Shown: piece by piece, positions 1 through 6,965 of the stretch
How positions within the stretch are numbered: position 1 is the stretch's first letter
Layout: every line of letters begins with the position of its first letter
Assembly (NCBI RefSeq): GCF_002904335.1
Contig: NZ_PPHF01000041.1
Coordinates: 1 to 37,701, forward strand
Source of the DNA: Amycolatopsis sp. CA-126428
Lineage (GTDB): Bacteria > Actinomycetota > Actinomycetes > Mycobacteriales > Pseudonocardiaceae
Reading direction: 5' to 3'
Length of the DNA stretch: 37,701 nt
Program-made: the position numbers and the translations under genes
The notes under the pieces: generated by a model
Seen by the model: only the letters and a program-made list of their open reading frames with translations
Told to the model about the DNA's origin: nothing
The model's database searches: none

Positions 1-111
1 AAGCGCGCGAAGACACCACTTCCGCCGACGCCTCCAACTGCAGATGCTAGAGATCTAGCCCTGTAGTACTAGGAGACGGTGACCGCTGGTCTCACCGCGG
101 AGCCACGCCAA

Positions 112-255
112 ACCCAGCGCGTACACGCACGCGTTCCCCTACCGAGGACCGAGCTGCTTCTCCCGCGCCACCGACCAGGGCCGGACCTGGAGCACCGGCC
201 GGATGATCTTCGACCCGGGCAGAACGACCAGACGATCGGCAACCGGATCGGGGGT
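112..255 (+). pseudogene. Frameshifted remnant of a sialidase (BNR-repeat) family gene
   Basis: The plus strand reads CFSRATDQGRTWSTGRM then IFDPG up to about base 220. The next frame then continues the same protein as QNDQTIGNRI. The GRTWS Asp-box-like motif followed by DPGQNDQTIGN is what I know from secreted sialidase/BNR-repeat proteins. One base has been lost (or one gained) near 220/221, and no complete open frame spans the stretch. Homology cannot be followed past about 255, where a strong hairpin begins. No start codon or ribosome site is evident. I read it as a decayed fragment. Only some 45 residues support the family, so chance resemblance remains possible. Confidence 0.42.
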
Positions 256-294
256 GATCGGGAAACCGTGCTTCGTCCCGGTTTCCCGATCACC
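253..294. terminator. Perfect 16-bp hairpin
   Basis: GGTGATCGGGAAACCG (253-268) pairs with its exact reverse complement at 279-294 across a 10-nt loop. There is no T-run, as is common for actinobacterial terminators. It lies between the sialidase-like remnant and the STAS gene and probably ends transcription from the left. Confidence 0.5.
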
Positions 295-500
295 ATTCAC
301 CCGGATGGGTGGTTTGGATGGCGCGCGTGCGGGCCTCGTGCGGAGGTAGGGGGTTCGGCCGTTGGCGGGGTTGCGCCGTTCGGATCAAGGACTACGCTGC
401 AAAGTGCGGTTCAGCAGCATCCGTCCCCGAACTTGCCAGCGACCCAGCGGGTCGGTCGAGAACGACCCGCTCGTCACGTCATCTGCGAATGAGGCGTGGA

Positions 501-926
501 ATGTTAGTCGTCCAGCCCCCAGCGACGGCGATCCCCGTAGCGCCGTCGAAGCGCGAACAGCGCACTGCGTTCGACATCCAGGTCATCCGCCCGTACTTCG
601 GCGCGGTCATGGTCCGCATCCGCGGCGCGCTCGACGCGGACAGCGCACCCCAGGTGCGGTCAGCCCTGAGCACGTGGGCGCACCGCCGGTTCCCGGTCCT
701 GGTGCTCGACCTGTCCGGGGTCGACTTCCTCGACGGAGCGGGCCTCGCGGCCCTCGGCGGCATCCAGGCGCGGGTGGTCCGCGAAAACGCGACGCTGCGC
801 GTCGTCACGGGCGACAACCGGGTGGTGCGCCGGGCGTTGTCGGCCAGCGGGCTCGACCACGCGCTGAACGTCAGCCGCCTGCCGTCCGGGTGGGAACGCG
901 CCACGGAGATCCCCGGCCAGAGCTGA
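501..926 (+). CDS. STAS-domain anti-sigma factor antagonist-like protein
   Basis: A 141-residue protein with one STAS domain (about residues 25-130), the fold of SpoIIAA/RsbV anti-anti-sigma factors. The core LDLSGVDFLDGAGLAALG (residues 69-86) matches the segment holding the regulatory serine. The usual D-S-S-G-L reads D78-G79-A80-G81-L82 here, so the phosphorylated serine is alanine and its neighbour glycine. If it binds an anti-sigma kinase, it should not be switched off by phosphorylation in the usual way. I chose ATG 501. ATG 489 is in frame and also possible. The ribosome site is weak for both. The frame stays open upstream to 309 but without STAS-like sequence. No cognate kinase or sigma gene is nearby. 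Confidence 0.75.
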   Translation: MLVVQPPATAIPVAPSKREQRTAFDIQVIRPYFGAVMVRIRGALDADSAPQVRSALSTWAHRRFPVLVLDLSGVDFLDGAGLAALGGIQARVVRENATLRVVTGDNRVVRRALSASGLDHALNVSRLPSGWERATEIPGQS

Positions 927-938
927 CGGCTCGAGCCG
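927..938. terminator. Short palindrome between convergent genes
   Basis: CGGCTCGAGCCG is a perfect 12-bp palindrome directly after the STAS stop codon and before the end of the convergent reductase gene. It could form a small bidirectional terminator, but it has almost no loop and may be chance. Confidence 0.28.
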
Positions 939-945
939 CGTCCTC

Positions 946-1881
946 TCACCGGGGTGTGGCGGGTTCGCGCAGCCCGTCGATCGTCTCCCGCAGTGCTTCG
1001 CCGGTCGGCGTCGGCTCGATGCCGAACGCCGCCGTCGCGGCCGACGAGTCGAGGACGAACGGCCGCCGCAGCTGGTACTCCACCTCCACCATCTCCCGCG
1101 CCATCGGGTTGAAGAGCCCGCCGAGGCGCAACACGAGGCCGGGCATCGTGGTGACGCGGGCCGCCGGTGCGCCCGCCAGTTCCGCGGCGCGCCCGGCGAG
1201 CCGGCGCACGGACATCGCCGGTGCCGTCGGCACGTGCCACGGCCGGCCCCAGGCCCGCTCGTCGGCCGCGACCGCGACCAGCGTGCGGGCGACGTCGCCG
1301 ACGTGGGTCCAGCTGTGCGGGGCGTCCAGGTCGGCCGGCGCGGAGGCTCGCTTGCCGGCCAGCACCTTCGGCAGGACCAGGGCGGTGAACGACGAAAGCG
1401 CGCCGGCACCGAGGTAATCGGACCCCCGCACCTCGGCCGTGCGGACGCGGCCGGCTTCGTGCGCGGCCAGCGCGTCGGCCCACAGCTTCGCCCGCACCTC
1501 GCCCTTCACCGAGTTGGGCCGCATCGGCAGGTGCTCGGTGATCGGGCCGTCGACGGCGCCGTAGGCGTAGAGGTTGCCGGTCGTCACGAGCGGGACTCCG
1601 CTCGTCTCGGCGGCTCGCAGGAGCGCCGCCCCGAGCGGGGGCCAATCGGTGGCCCAGCGGTGGTAGGCGGGTCCGCCGCAGCTGTACAGCGCGACCGCGC
1701 CTTCGGCGTGCCGCGCGAGGGTGGCGGCGTCGGTGGCGTCGGCGGCGATCAGCCGGACGCCGTCGACCGCCGGGCCCCGGCCGCTGCGGCTGAGCAGGCG
1801 GACCTCTTCGCCGCGGGAGGCGAGCAGACGAGCCGTGGCCGAGCCGACCGGACCGGCTCCGACGATGACGTGCAGGGACAT
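946..1881 (-). CDS. NAD(P)-binding epimerase/reductase of the extended SDR type
   Basis: A 311-residue protein starting MSLHVIVGAGPVGSATARLL. The Rossmann dinucleotide motif G-A-G-P-V-G lies at residues 8-13. The middle carries NLYAYG, matching the YxxxK-region of atypical NAD-dependent epimerase-like proteins, and the C-terminal half binds an unknown substrate. The frame is open upstream to 1932, but ATG 1881 is preceded by AAAGGTGG and puts the nucleotide fold at the N-terminus, so I prefer it. It is divergent from a TetR gene, and the spacer holds a palindromic operator array, so it is very probably the repressor's target. Substrate unknown; a redox or detoxification role is inference from the TetR pairing. 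Confidence 0.9.
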   Translation of the reverse strand: MSLHVIVGAGPVGSATARLLASRGEEVRLLSRSGRGPAVDGVRLIAADATDAATLARHAEGAVALYSCGGPAYHRWATDWPPLGAALLRAAETSGVPLVTTGNLYAYGAVDGPITEHLPMRPNSVKGEVRAKLWADALAAHEAGRVRTAEVRGSDYLGAGALSSFTALVLPKVLAGKRASAPADLDAPHSWTHVGDVARTLVAVAADERAWGRPWHVPTAPAMSVRRLAGRAAELAGAPAARVTTMPGLVLRLGGLFNPMAREMVEVEYQLRRPFVLDSSAATAAFGIEPTPTGEALRETIDGLREPATPR

Positions 1882-1904
1882 GGGGACCACCTTTTCCACC
1901 CAGG

Positions 1905-1993
1905 CGAGAACAGTGTTCTCGAACAAGAACACCGTACTGAGGCCGGGTGGCCGCCGTCAAGAACACTGTTCTCGCCGAGATCGGGTGTTCTCG
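1905..1993. promoter_or_regulatory. Three-part palindromic operator array of the TetR/reductase pair
   Basis: Site 1 (1905-1921) is CGAGAACAGTGTTCTCG, a perfect 8+1+8 palindrome. Site 2 (1958-1974) is CAAGAACACTGTTCTCG, the same sequence with one mismatch; its centre is 53 bp (about five helical turns) from site 1. A third, weaker copy at 1976-1993 has CGAGA and TGTTCTCG arms. Site 1 also overlaps GTGTTCT-N6-AGAACAC (1913-1932). The array fills the gap between the divergent starts at 1881 and 2015, as expected for an autoregulated TetR repressor. Confidence 0.72.
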
Positions 1994-2014
1994 GAAGTGT
2001 GCGAGACTGGAGTG

Positions 2015-2692
2015 GTGTCCGCCTCGTCGCTGCGTGCCCGGGTCCGCTCGGAGATGCACCAGGAAATCAAGGAAGCCGCCCGGCGCCGGCTCGCCGAGGA
2101 GGGGGCGAACCTGTCCCTGCGGGCCGTGGCCCGGGACATGGACATCGTCCCTTCGGCGCTGTACCGGTACTTCCCGAGCCGCGACGCCCTGCTGACCGCG
2201 TTGATCATCGACGCGTACGAGGGGCTGGGCGCGGCCGCGGAAGCCGCCGAAGCGGCGGTCCCGCGCGACGACCCGCGCGGCCGGTGGCTGGCCGTGTGCC
2301 GCGCGGTGCGGTCCTGGGCGCTCGCGCACCCGGCCGAATACGGCTTGCTCTACGGAAACCCGGTGCCCGGCTACGCCGCCCCGCCGGAAACCGTGGCGCC
2401 CGCGTCGAAGGTGATCCTCCTGCTCGCCGCCATCGTCGGCGACGTCCCGGGGAAGCCGAGTTCACCCCGGCCGCTGCCCGGCCCGGTCCGCACCGACCTG
2501 CGGCGGCTGATCGGCCAGCAGGCCACGGACCTGCCGGAGGAGTGCCTGGACCGGGTGCTGCTCGCGTGGACGCACCTGTTCGGCCAGCTCAACTTCGAGG
2601 TCTTCCACCGGCTGGACGACATGATCGCGGCGCGCGCCGAGTACTTCGAGCACCACATGGCCCTGCTGGCCGACCTCGCCGGGCTGCCGTGA
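2015..2692 (+). CDS. TetR/AcrR family transcriptional repressor
   Basis: About 225 residues. The N-terminal helix-turn-helix is clear: EIKEAARRRLAEEGANLSLR then AVARDMDIVPSALYRYFPSR, with the family ALYRYF recognition-helix signature. The C-terminal part looks like the TetR_C ligand-binding domain often paired with this HTH type (WALAHPAEYGLLYGNP). The start is uncertain: GTG 2012, GTG 2015 and ATG 2054 are all in frame and none has a well-spaced ribosome site, so a leaderless transcript is possible. It is divergent from the reductase gene, with the GAGAACA/TGTTCTC array between them. By context it represses that gene and itself and releases DNA on binding an unknown small molecule. Confidence 0.88.
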   Translation: MSASSLRARVRSEMHQEIKEAARRRLAEEGANLSLRAVARDMDIVPSALYRYFPSRDALLTALIIDAYEGLGAAAEAAEAAVPRDDPRGRWLAVCRAVRSWALAHPAEYGLLYGNPVPGYAAPPETVAPASKVILLLAAIVGDVPGKPSSPRPLPGPVRTDLRRLIGQQATDLPEECLDRVLLAWTHLFGQLNFEVFHRLDDMIAARAEYFEHHMALLADLAGLP

Positions 2693-2704
2693 CCCGCGCC
2701 GGGT
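2692..2704. terminator. Weak hairpin between convergent genes
   Basis: ACCCG-CGC-CGGGT overlaps the TetR stop codon and precedes the end of the convergent unknown gene. A five-base-pair stem is marginal. Confidence 0.22.
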
Positions 2705-2710
2705 TTGCGC

Positions 2711-3157
2711 TCAGTCCACCGGGACGTAGTCACCGTCGCCGGCTTTCGCGGTGGCGAGGTCCGCGTGCGTCGACGCCCTCGTCGTGAAGCGGCCCCGTGT
2801 CACGCGGACGTACGCCCCGTCCAGCGGGAACACCAGCACGAACTTCGCCCCGTCGGTTCCGCGCAGCACCGCGCCGCGGCGCAGGTTGCCGAGGAACTCG
2901 ATGATGTCCCGTTCGATTTCCTCGGCGAACCAGCGCTGCTCGTCCTGGGAAATGTCGTACAGATCGGTGTCGATGTCGTACGTGGCGCGCCGGCCCGTCA
3001 CCGGGTCGCGGGCCGTGAACTCCAGGCCGAGCCAGTGGCCCGGGCTGACGATCACGGTCGCCTGCCAGGTTGATCCGCTCAGCTGCCAGGCGTCCGTCTC
3101 GGCCGTGTACGTCGCCCGGAGCGTGTGAAGGACCTCCACGAGACGGCGGCCGGTCAT
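2711..3157 (-). CDS. Hypothetical protein, 148 aa
   Basis: Not recognised. It starts MTGRRLVEVLHTLRATYTAE and is a soluble alpha/beta-looking protein with no signal peptide or membrane segment. Notable parts are a tryptophan-containing first third (WQLSGSTWQ), an acidic DIDTDLYDISQDEQRW segment near residues 60-78 and a basic C-terminal third. Its ATG overlaps the TGA of the truncated antiporter gene upstream (ATGA, 3154-3157), so the two were translationally coupled. That coupling, not its own sequence, suggests a link to ion transport. Because the upstream gene has lost its 5' end, this gene may now lack its promoter. Confidence 0.75.
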   Translation of the reverse strand: MTGRRLVEVLHTLRATYTAETDAWQLSGSTWQATVIVSPGHWLGLEFTARDPVTGRRATYDIDTDLYDISQDEQRWFAEEIERDIIEFLGNLRRGAVLRGTDGAKFVLVFPLDGAYVRVTRGRFTTRASTHADLATAKAGDGDYVPVD

Positions 3158-4203
3158 GGCGCCTTCGGGGCGGCCACGGCCGGCCTGGTCTCGCCGACCG
3201 GCGGGCCCGGCTCGCGCAGGAACCGTTTCGCGGGTTCGGCGCCGGCGCCGTGCAGCAGCACGCTGCCGAGGACGCAGGTGACGGTGATGGTCAGGATGGT
3301 GTCCGCGGTCCCGCCCTCCGGAAGGCGGTTGAACGCCGGCAACCCGAACACGATCGACGTCGTCCCGCGGGGGCCGAGCACGCCCACCAGGAGCCGCTCG
3401 CGGGCCGAAAACCCGGAGCCGGCCAGGGAGAGGAGCACCGGGACCACGCGGGCCAGGGTAAGGGCCGGCGCGCAGAACAGCACCACCTGCCACGAGCCGC
3501 CCAGCGAGACGATGAGCACCGCCGACACCCCGACCATGAACCACATGACCGTGGTCATCAGCGCGGTGACGTCCTCCAGCAGCCGCAGGTCGGGCCCGAG
3601 GACCGGGCCGCCGGCCGCGCGCCGTGCGGCCGGCGTTCCGCGGAGGAAGCGCGCCTGGGCCTGCCGGTGGACGTAGCGGAACGCGATGCCGCAGACGAAC
3701 GAAGCGACGAAGCCGTTCCCGTCGATGCCGACGGTCACCGTGTAGGTCAGCAGCGGCGTGAGCAGGACCGCGACGCGCGAAGACTGCCCGGTCATCCAGT
3801 TGCGGCGCTGGGCGCGGTCCATCAGCCAGGCCAGCAGCGCGCCAAGCACCACGCCGGCGACGACGGCTTTCAGGGCGAAGGGCACCACGGTCCCCAGCGC
3901 CGCCGGCGGTGTCCGGTGCTGGTCCTGGTCGCCCGCCAGGATGAGGGCGAACAGGAACAGCGGGGAGACGATCCCGTCGTTGTACCCGCTCTCGACGTTG
4001 ACGACGCTGCGGACGCGGGCCGGCACCGCCCGGTCGCGGACCAGCCGCTCGGCCGGGGCGAAGTCGATCGGCATGACGACCCCGGCGATCAGCAGCAGGA
4101 CCGGCCAGGACAGTCCCGGGAACAGCGCCCAGCCGAGCAGCATCGCCAAGCCGAGGCTCAGGGGCAGCGCGATGAGCAGGAGCCGGGCGACCGACCCCGG
4201 GGC
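3154..4203 (-). pseudogene. 5'-truncated CPA1-type Na+/H+ antiporter
   Basis: The minus frame is open from a stop at 4225-4227 down to 3154. Antiporter-like sequence begins at about 4195 (SVARLLLIALPLSLGLAMLLG). The CPA1 transport-site motif is kept as VESGYNDGIVSP, and about eight hydrophobic segments follow, ending in LGPRGTTSIVFGLPAF and VLGSVLLHGAG. Full-length members run about 400 residues or more and begin with several more membrane helices. The first four or five helices, including the real start, are missing. A TTG at 4149 and an ATG at 4143 are in frame but sit inside a helix, so a functional product is unlikely. The break coincides with the 5' end of the esterase fragment on the other strand, so one rearrangement probably cut both genes. 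Confidence 0.75.
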
Positions 4204-4205
4204 TG

Positions 4206-4772
4206 CCCCAGAGCCGTCCGCCGGTCAGCGTCGACCTCAGCGCGGGCAAGCCGGGCCGCAACCGGGAGGGTCTCGACGTCCCGGGCGGCCCGCGGCTGGA
4301 GACGTACCTGGCGCGCAGCGTGGTGACCGCGATCGACCGCCGGTACCGGACCCTCGCCGACCGGGAGCACCGCGCGCTCGGCGGGATGTCGAGCGGCGCC
4401 TTCGCGGCGTTGAACGTCGGCTTGCGCCACAGCGGTGAATTCGGCGCGTTGCTGCTGAGCATGCCGTACGACACGCCGGAGAACCGGAAGGCCCTCGGTG
4501 CGTCGGCGGGCGCCAACACGCCGCGGGAGTACGTGGGCACGATGCCGTTCCCGCAGCCGGTCTCGGCCGTGCTCGCGGCCGGAACGGGGGCGCCCGGGGA
4601 CGTGGCCGAGGCACGCCGCATCGCGGACGCGTTGCGGTCACGCGGTCAGCAGGCGGAGGTGCACACCGAAGACGGCTTCGGCCACACCTGGCGCACGGCC
4701 CGGGCGACGCTCCCGCACCTGCTCGCCTTCGCGGCCGGCGTGTTCCAGCAGACCCCCCGTCGTGAGTGGTAA
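4206..4772 (+). pseudogene. 5'-truncated alpha/beta-hydrolase esterase
   Basis: The plus frame reads EGLDVPGGPRLETYLARSVV, then RALGGMSSGAFAALNVGLRH, ending DGFGHTWRTARATLPHLLAF. These are the C-terminal half of an actinobacterial esterase of the alpha/beta-hydrolase (mycolyltransferase-like) type. The nucleophile serine lies in GGMSSGAF and the catalytic histidine in GFGHTW. Homologues carry an N-terminal membrane or leader region and the first strands of the fold. Here sequence of this family starts abruptly near 4206, next to the truncated antiporter. GTG 4320 is an in-frame start but would delete essential strands. The last codons (RREW-stop) are supplied by the 22-bp inverted repeat, so the native C-terminus may be altered too. 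Confidence 0.75.
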
Positions 4773-4804
4773 GGCGGGTTCTAACCCGCCTTACCACTCA
4801 CGAC
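4759..4804. repeat. 22-bp perfect inverted repeat with 2-nt centre
   Basis: Arms 4759-4780 and 4783-4804 are exact reverse complements separated by CT; the arm core is GTGAGTGGTAAGGCGGGTT. The stop codon of the esterase fragment lies inside the left arm. It sits between convergent genes and would make a very strong bidirectional hairpin. The extreme symmetry and lack of a U-tract also fit a small palindromic interspersed element. No second copy was seen in this window. Confidence 0.85.
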
Positions 4805-4863
4805 CAGCTGTGGGAGGGGGATGCCCGGGTCAGCCGCCGATCTAGGTGTTCTGGCAGGTCGAC

Positions 4864-4909
4864 CGGACCTTCGCCGTGCCCGGCGAACAGCCGGGCCGGC
4901 GAAGTTCCG
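4864..4909 (-). terminator. Terminator hairpin of operon A
   Basis: CGGACCTTCGCCGTGCCCGG (4864-4883) pairs with 4891-4909 with one mismatch and one bulge, leaving a 7-nt loop. It lies three bases beyond the TAG of the CBM2-GH43 gene, the last gene of the minus-strand operon. Confidence 0.55.
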
Positions 4910-4912
4910 CCG

Positions 4913-6925
4913 CTATGGCGCCGTCAGGTCGAACCGCTGGAGGGTGACCGAGCCGCCGAGTGCCTGGGTGGCGTGGTTGAAGACGGCGAACCGGTAGCCC
5001 ATGAAGAACTGCCAGGCGTTGTTGAGGGTGAACGCCGACCCCAGCGGGGTGAAGTTCACCCCGTCGGTGCTGTAGGAGAACCGGGCCTGGCGGCCGGTGC
5101 CGGGGCGGATGTCGGCGTTGGCGCGCAACCAGATCCGGCTGCCGGGCAGGTCGGCGCTCGCGACTTCGGTGCCGGTGCCGGTGGTGTTCCAGTTGCCGTC
5201 CATGGTGAGGCCGTTGACCATGACCACCCGGTTGCGGCCGCCGTCGCGTTTGACGCCGATGTACGCCGAGGAGTCGCGCAGCATCGCCAGGCCGGTGCGG
5301 TCGCCGTCGCGCATCGACGTCAGGTCGAGCGTGGCGGTGGCCGTGGAGGACGGCCCCTGGATGCGGTGGGTCACGGTGTTGCGGGCGGAGTACAGGTCGT
5401 TGGTGACCGTCGCCGTGGACAGCTTGAGCCCGTTGCCGACCGAGAACTTCGTCGTGTCGGGGTTGTGGTTCCACTCCCACTGCGGGCTCAGCGCCGGTCC
5501 CGGGAAGGTGTCGGTGCCCGTCATCGGCTCGACCTGGCGGGGTGGCGGTGGCAGGTTCGGCTTCGGGTAGGTCGTGCCCCAGCGGCCGTTGACCGTCTGC
5601 AGCTTCGGCCAGCCGTCGGCCGTCCAGGTGACCGGGGCGAGCACCGGGACCCGGCCGCCGGGGTAGGCGTCGACGAAGGCCATGTAGTACCAGTCGCCGT
5701 TCTGCGTCTGCACCAGCCCGCCCTGGTGGGGCACACCGCCGCCGGAGACCGGGCCCGGCAGGTCCAGCAGCACCTGCTGGATGGTGTAGGGCCCGAAGGG
5801 GTTGCTGGCCTTGAGGATGTACTGGCCGTTGGCCGGCCGGGTCGTGAAGATGTAGTAGTTCCCGCCCCGCTTGTAGAACCGGGAGCCTTCGAGCGTGCCG
5901 ATGTTCGACGGCGTCTGGAAGACCTGCTGCGAGCGGACTTCGGTCTTCCCGTCCTTGGAGAGCTGGGCGACGCTGAGGGTGGTGTTGCCGTAGGCGACGT
6001 ACATCGTGTCGTCGTCGTCGACGAGCATGCCCGCGTCGTAGTAGCACTTGTCGATCGTGGTGTGCTTCGACCACTGCCCGTCCACCGCGGTGGCGGTGTA
6101 GATGTAGGTCTTGGCGAAGTCGACGCAGCCGCCCCAGTAGAACGTGTCGTTGCTGGCGCGGTGGTTGAAGAACGACGCCCAGATGCCGCGCACGTACCCG
6201 CGGCCGCCGTTCATGTCGTACTTCGCGCCGAAGTCCAGCTTGGGCACGGAGTGGCCGGCGAACTCCCAGTTCACCAGGTCGTAGGAGCGCAGGATCGGCG
6301 CGCCGGGGGAGTAGTGCATCGTCGAGGCGGAGTAGTAGTAGGTGTTGCCGACGCGGATGATGTCGTCGTCGGCGAAGTCCTGCCACAGCACCGGGTTCGT
6401 GAAGGTCGACGGCTGGTTCGGGGTGGTCGTGGTGGTCGTGGTGGTCGGGGTCGTCGGCGTGGTGGGGGTGGTCGGGGTCGTGGGGGTCGTCGTGGCCGTG
6501 GGCTCGACGCCGCCGGTGCAGAGGGTGCCGTTGAGCCGGAACTCCGACGGGGTCGGGTTGGCCGAGGTGAACGAGCCGTTGAAGCCGAACTCCGCCTTGC
6601 CGCCGGTGGGGATGGCCGCGTTGTAGGCGACGTTCTTCGCGTTGACGGTGGCCCCGGTCTGGGTGATGGTCGCGTTCCAGTGCTGGCCCACCTGCTGGCC
6701 GCCGGTGAACAACCAGGTCAGCGTCCACCCGTCGATCGCGTCACCGAGGTTGGTGATCGACACGGACGCGCCGAAGCCGCCTTGCCATTCGGACGTCTTC
6801 GTGTAGGTGACCGAGCACCCGGCCGCGGCGTGCGCGGCCGGGGTCGCCACCAGGACGGCGCCGGCGAGGCCGGTCGCGGCGAGCAGGGCCGAGGCGGCCG
6901 CCCGGGATCGTCGGCGTGACACCAC
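4913..6925 (-). CDS. Secreted CBM2-GH43 glycosidase (beta-xylosidase/arabinofuranosidase type)
   Basis: A 670-residue modular enzyme. Residues 1-33 form a Sec signal peptide (basic SRRRSR, hydrophobic core, AHA cleavage). Residues 36-136 are a CBM2 bounded by C37 and C136 with surface tryptophans W47, W67 and W83. Residues 137-172 are a Thr-Pro linker. The GH43 five-bladed propeller follows (about 175-470). Its base aspartate is in FADDDIIRVG, the pKa-modulating aspartate in YYDAGMLVDDDD, and the acid glutamate in GTLEGSRFYK. The last 180 residues form the beta-sandwich common in xylosidase-type GH43. GTG 6925 is preceded by AAAGGA at good spacing. It is the last gene of operon A, 40 bp after the CBM6 enzyme. 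Likely substrate: xylo-oligosaccharides or arabinosyl branches on insoluble xylan. Confidence 0.93.
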   Translation of the reverse strand: MVSRRRSRAAASALLAATGLAGAVLVATPAAHAAAGCSVTYTKTSEWQGGFGASVSITNLGDAIDGWTLTWLFTGGQQVGQHWNATITQTGATVNAKNVAYNAAIPTGGKAEFGFNGSFTSANPTPSEFRLNGTLCTGGVEPTATTTPTTPTTPTTPTTPTTTTTTTTPNQPSTFTNPVLWQDFADDDIIRVGNTYYYSASTMHYSPGAPILRSYDLVNWEFAGHSVPKLDFGAKYDMNGGRGYVRGIWASFFNHRASNDTFYWGGCVDFAKTYIYTATAVDGQWSKHTTIDKCYYDAGMLVDDDDTMYVAYGNTTLSVAQLSKDGKTEVRSQQVFQTPSNIGTLEGSRFYKRGGNYYIFTTRPANGQYILKASNPFGPYTIQQVLLDLPGPVSGGGVPHQGGLVQTQNGDWYYMAFVDAYPGGRVPVLAPVTWTADGWPKLQTVNGRWGTTYPKPNLPPPPRQVEPMTGTDTFPGPALSPQWEWNHNPDTTKFSVGNGLKLSTATVTNDLYSARNTVTHRIQGPSSTATATLDLTSMRDGDRTGLAMLRDSSAYIGVKRDGGRNRVVMVNGLTMDGNWNTTGTGTEVASADLPGSRIWLRANADIRPGTGRQARFSYSTDGVNFTPLGSAFTLNNAWQFFMGYRFAVFNHATQALGGSVTLQRFDLTAP
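6420..6496 (-). repeat. Thr-Pro linker repeat of the CBM2-GH43 gene
   Basis: Low-complexity GGTCG/GGGGT-type triplet-of-codons repeats encode the (TTP)n and poly-Thr linker, a flexible O-glycosylation-type hinge. Length variation between strains would be expected. Confidence 0.8.
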
Positions 6926-6965
6926 GTATGTCCTTTCCGGTCAGCAGGGGGTCGAAGGGGAAAGC

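Noticed and set aside
946..1932. Start of the reductase at 1932
   Set aside because: The extra 17 residues precede the Rossmann fold and would run through the operator palindrome; ATG 1881 has a good ribosome site.
3070..4326. Long plus-strand frame opposite the antiporter fragment
   Set aside because: Composition is Arg/Gly/Asp/Gln-rich low complexity with no domain, while the minus strand encodes recognisable membrane helices.
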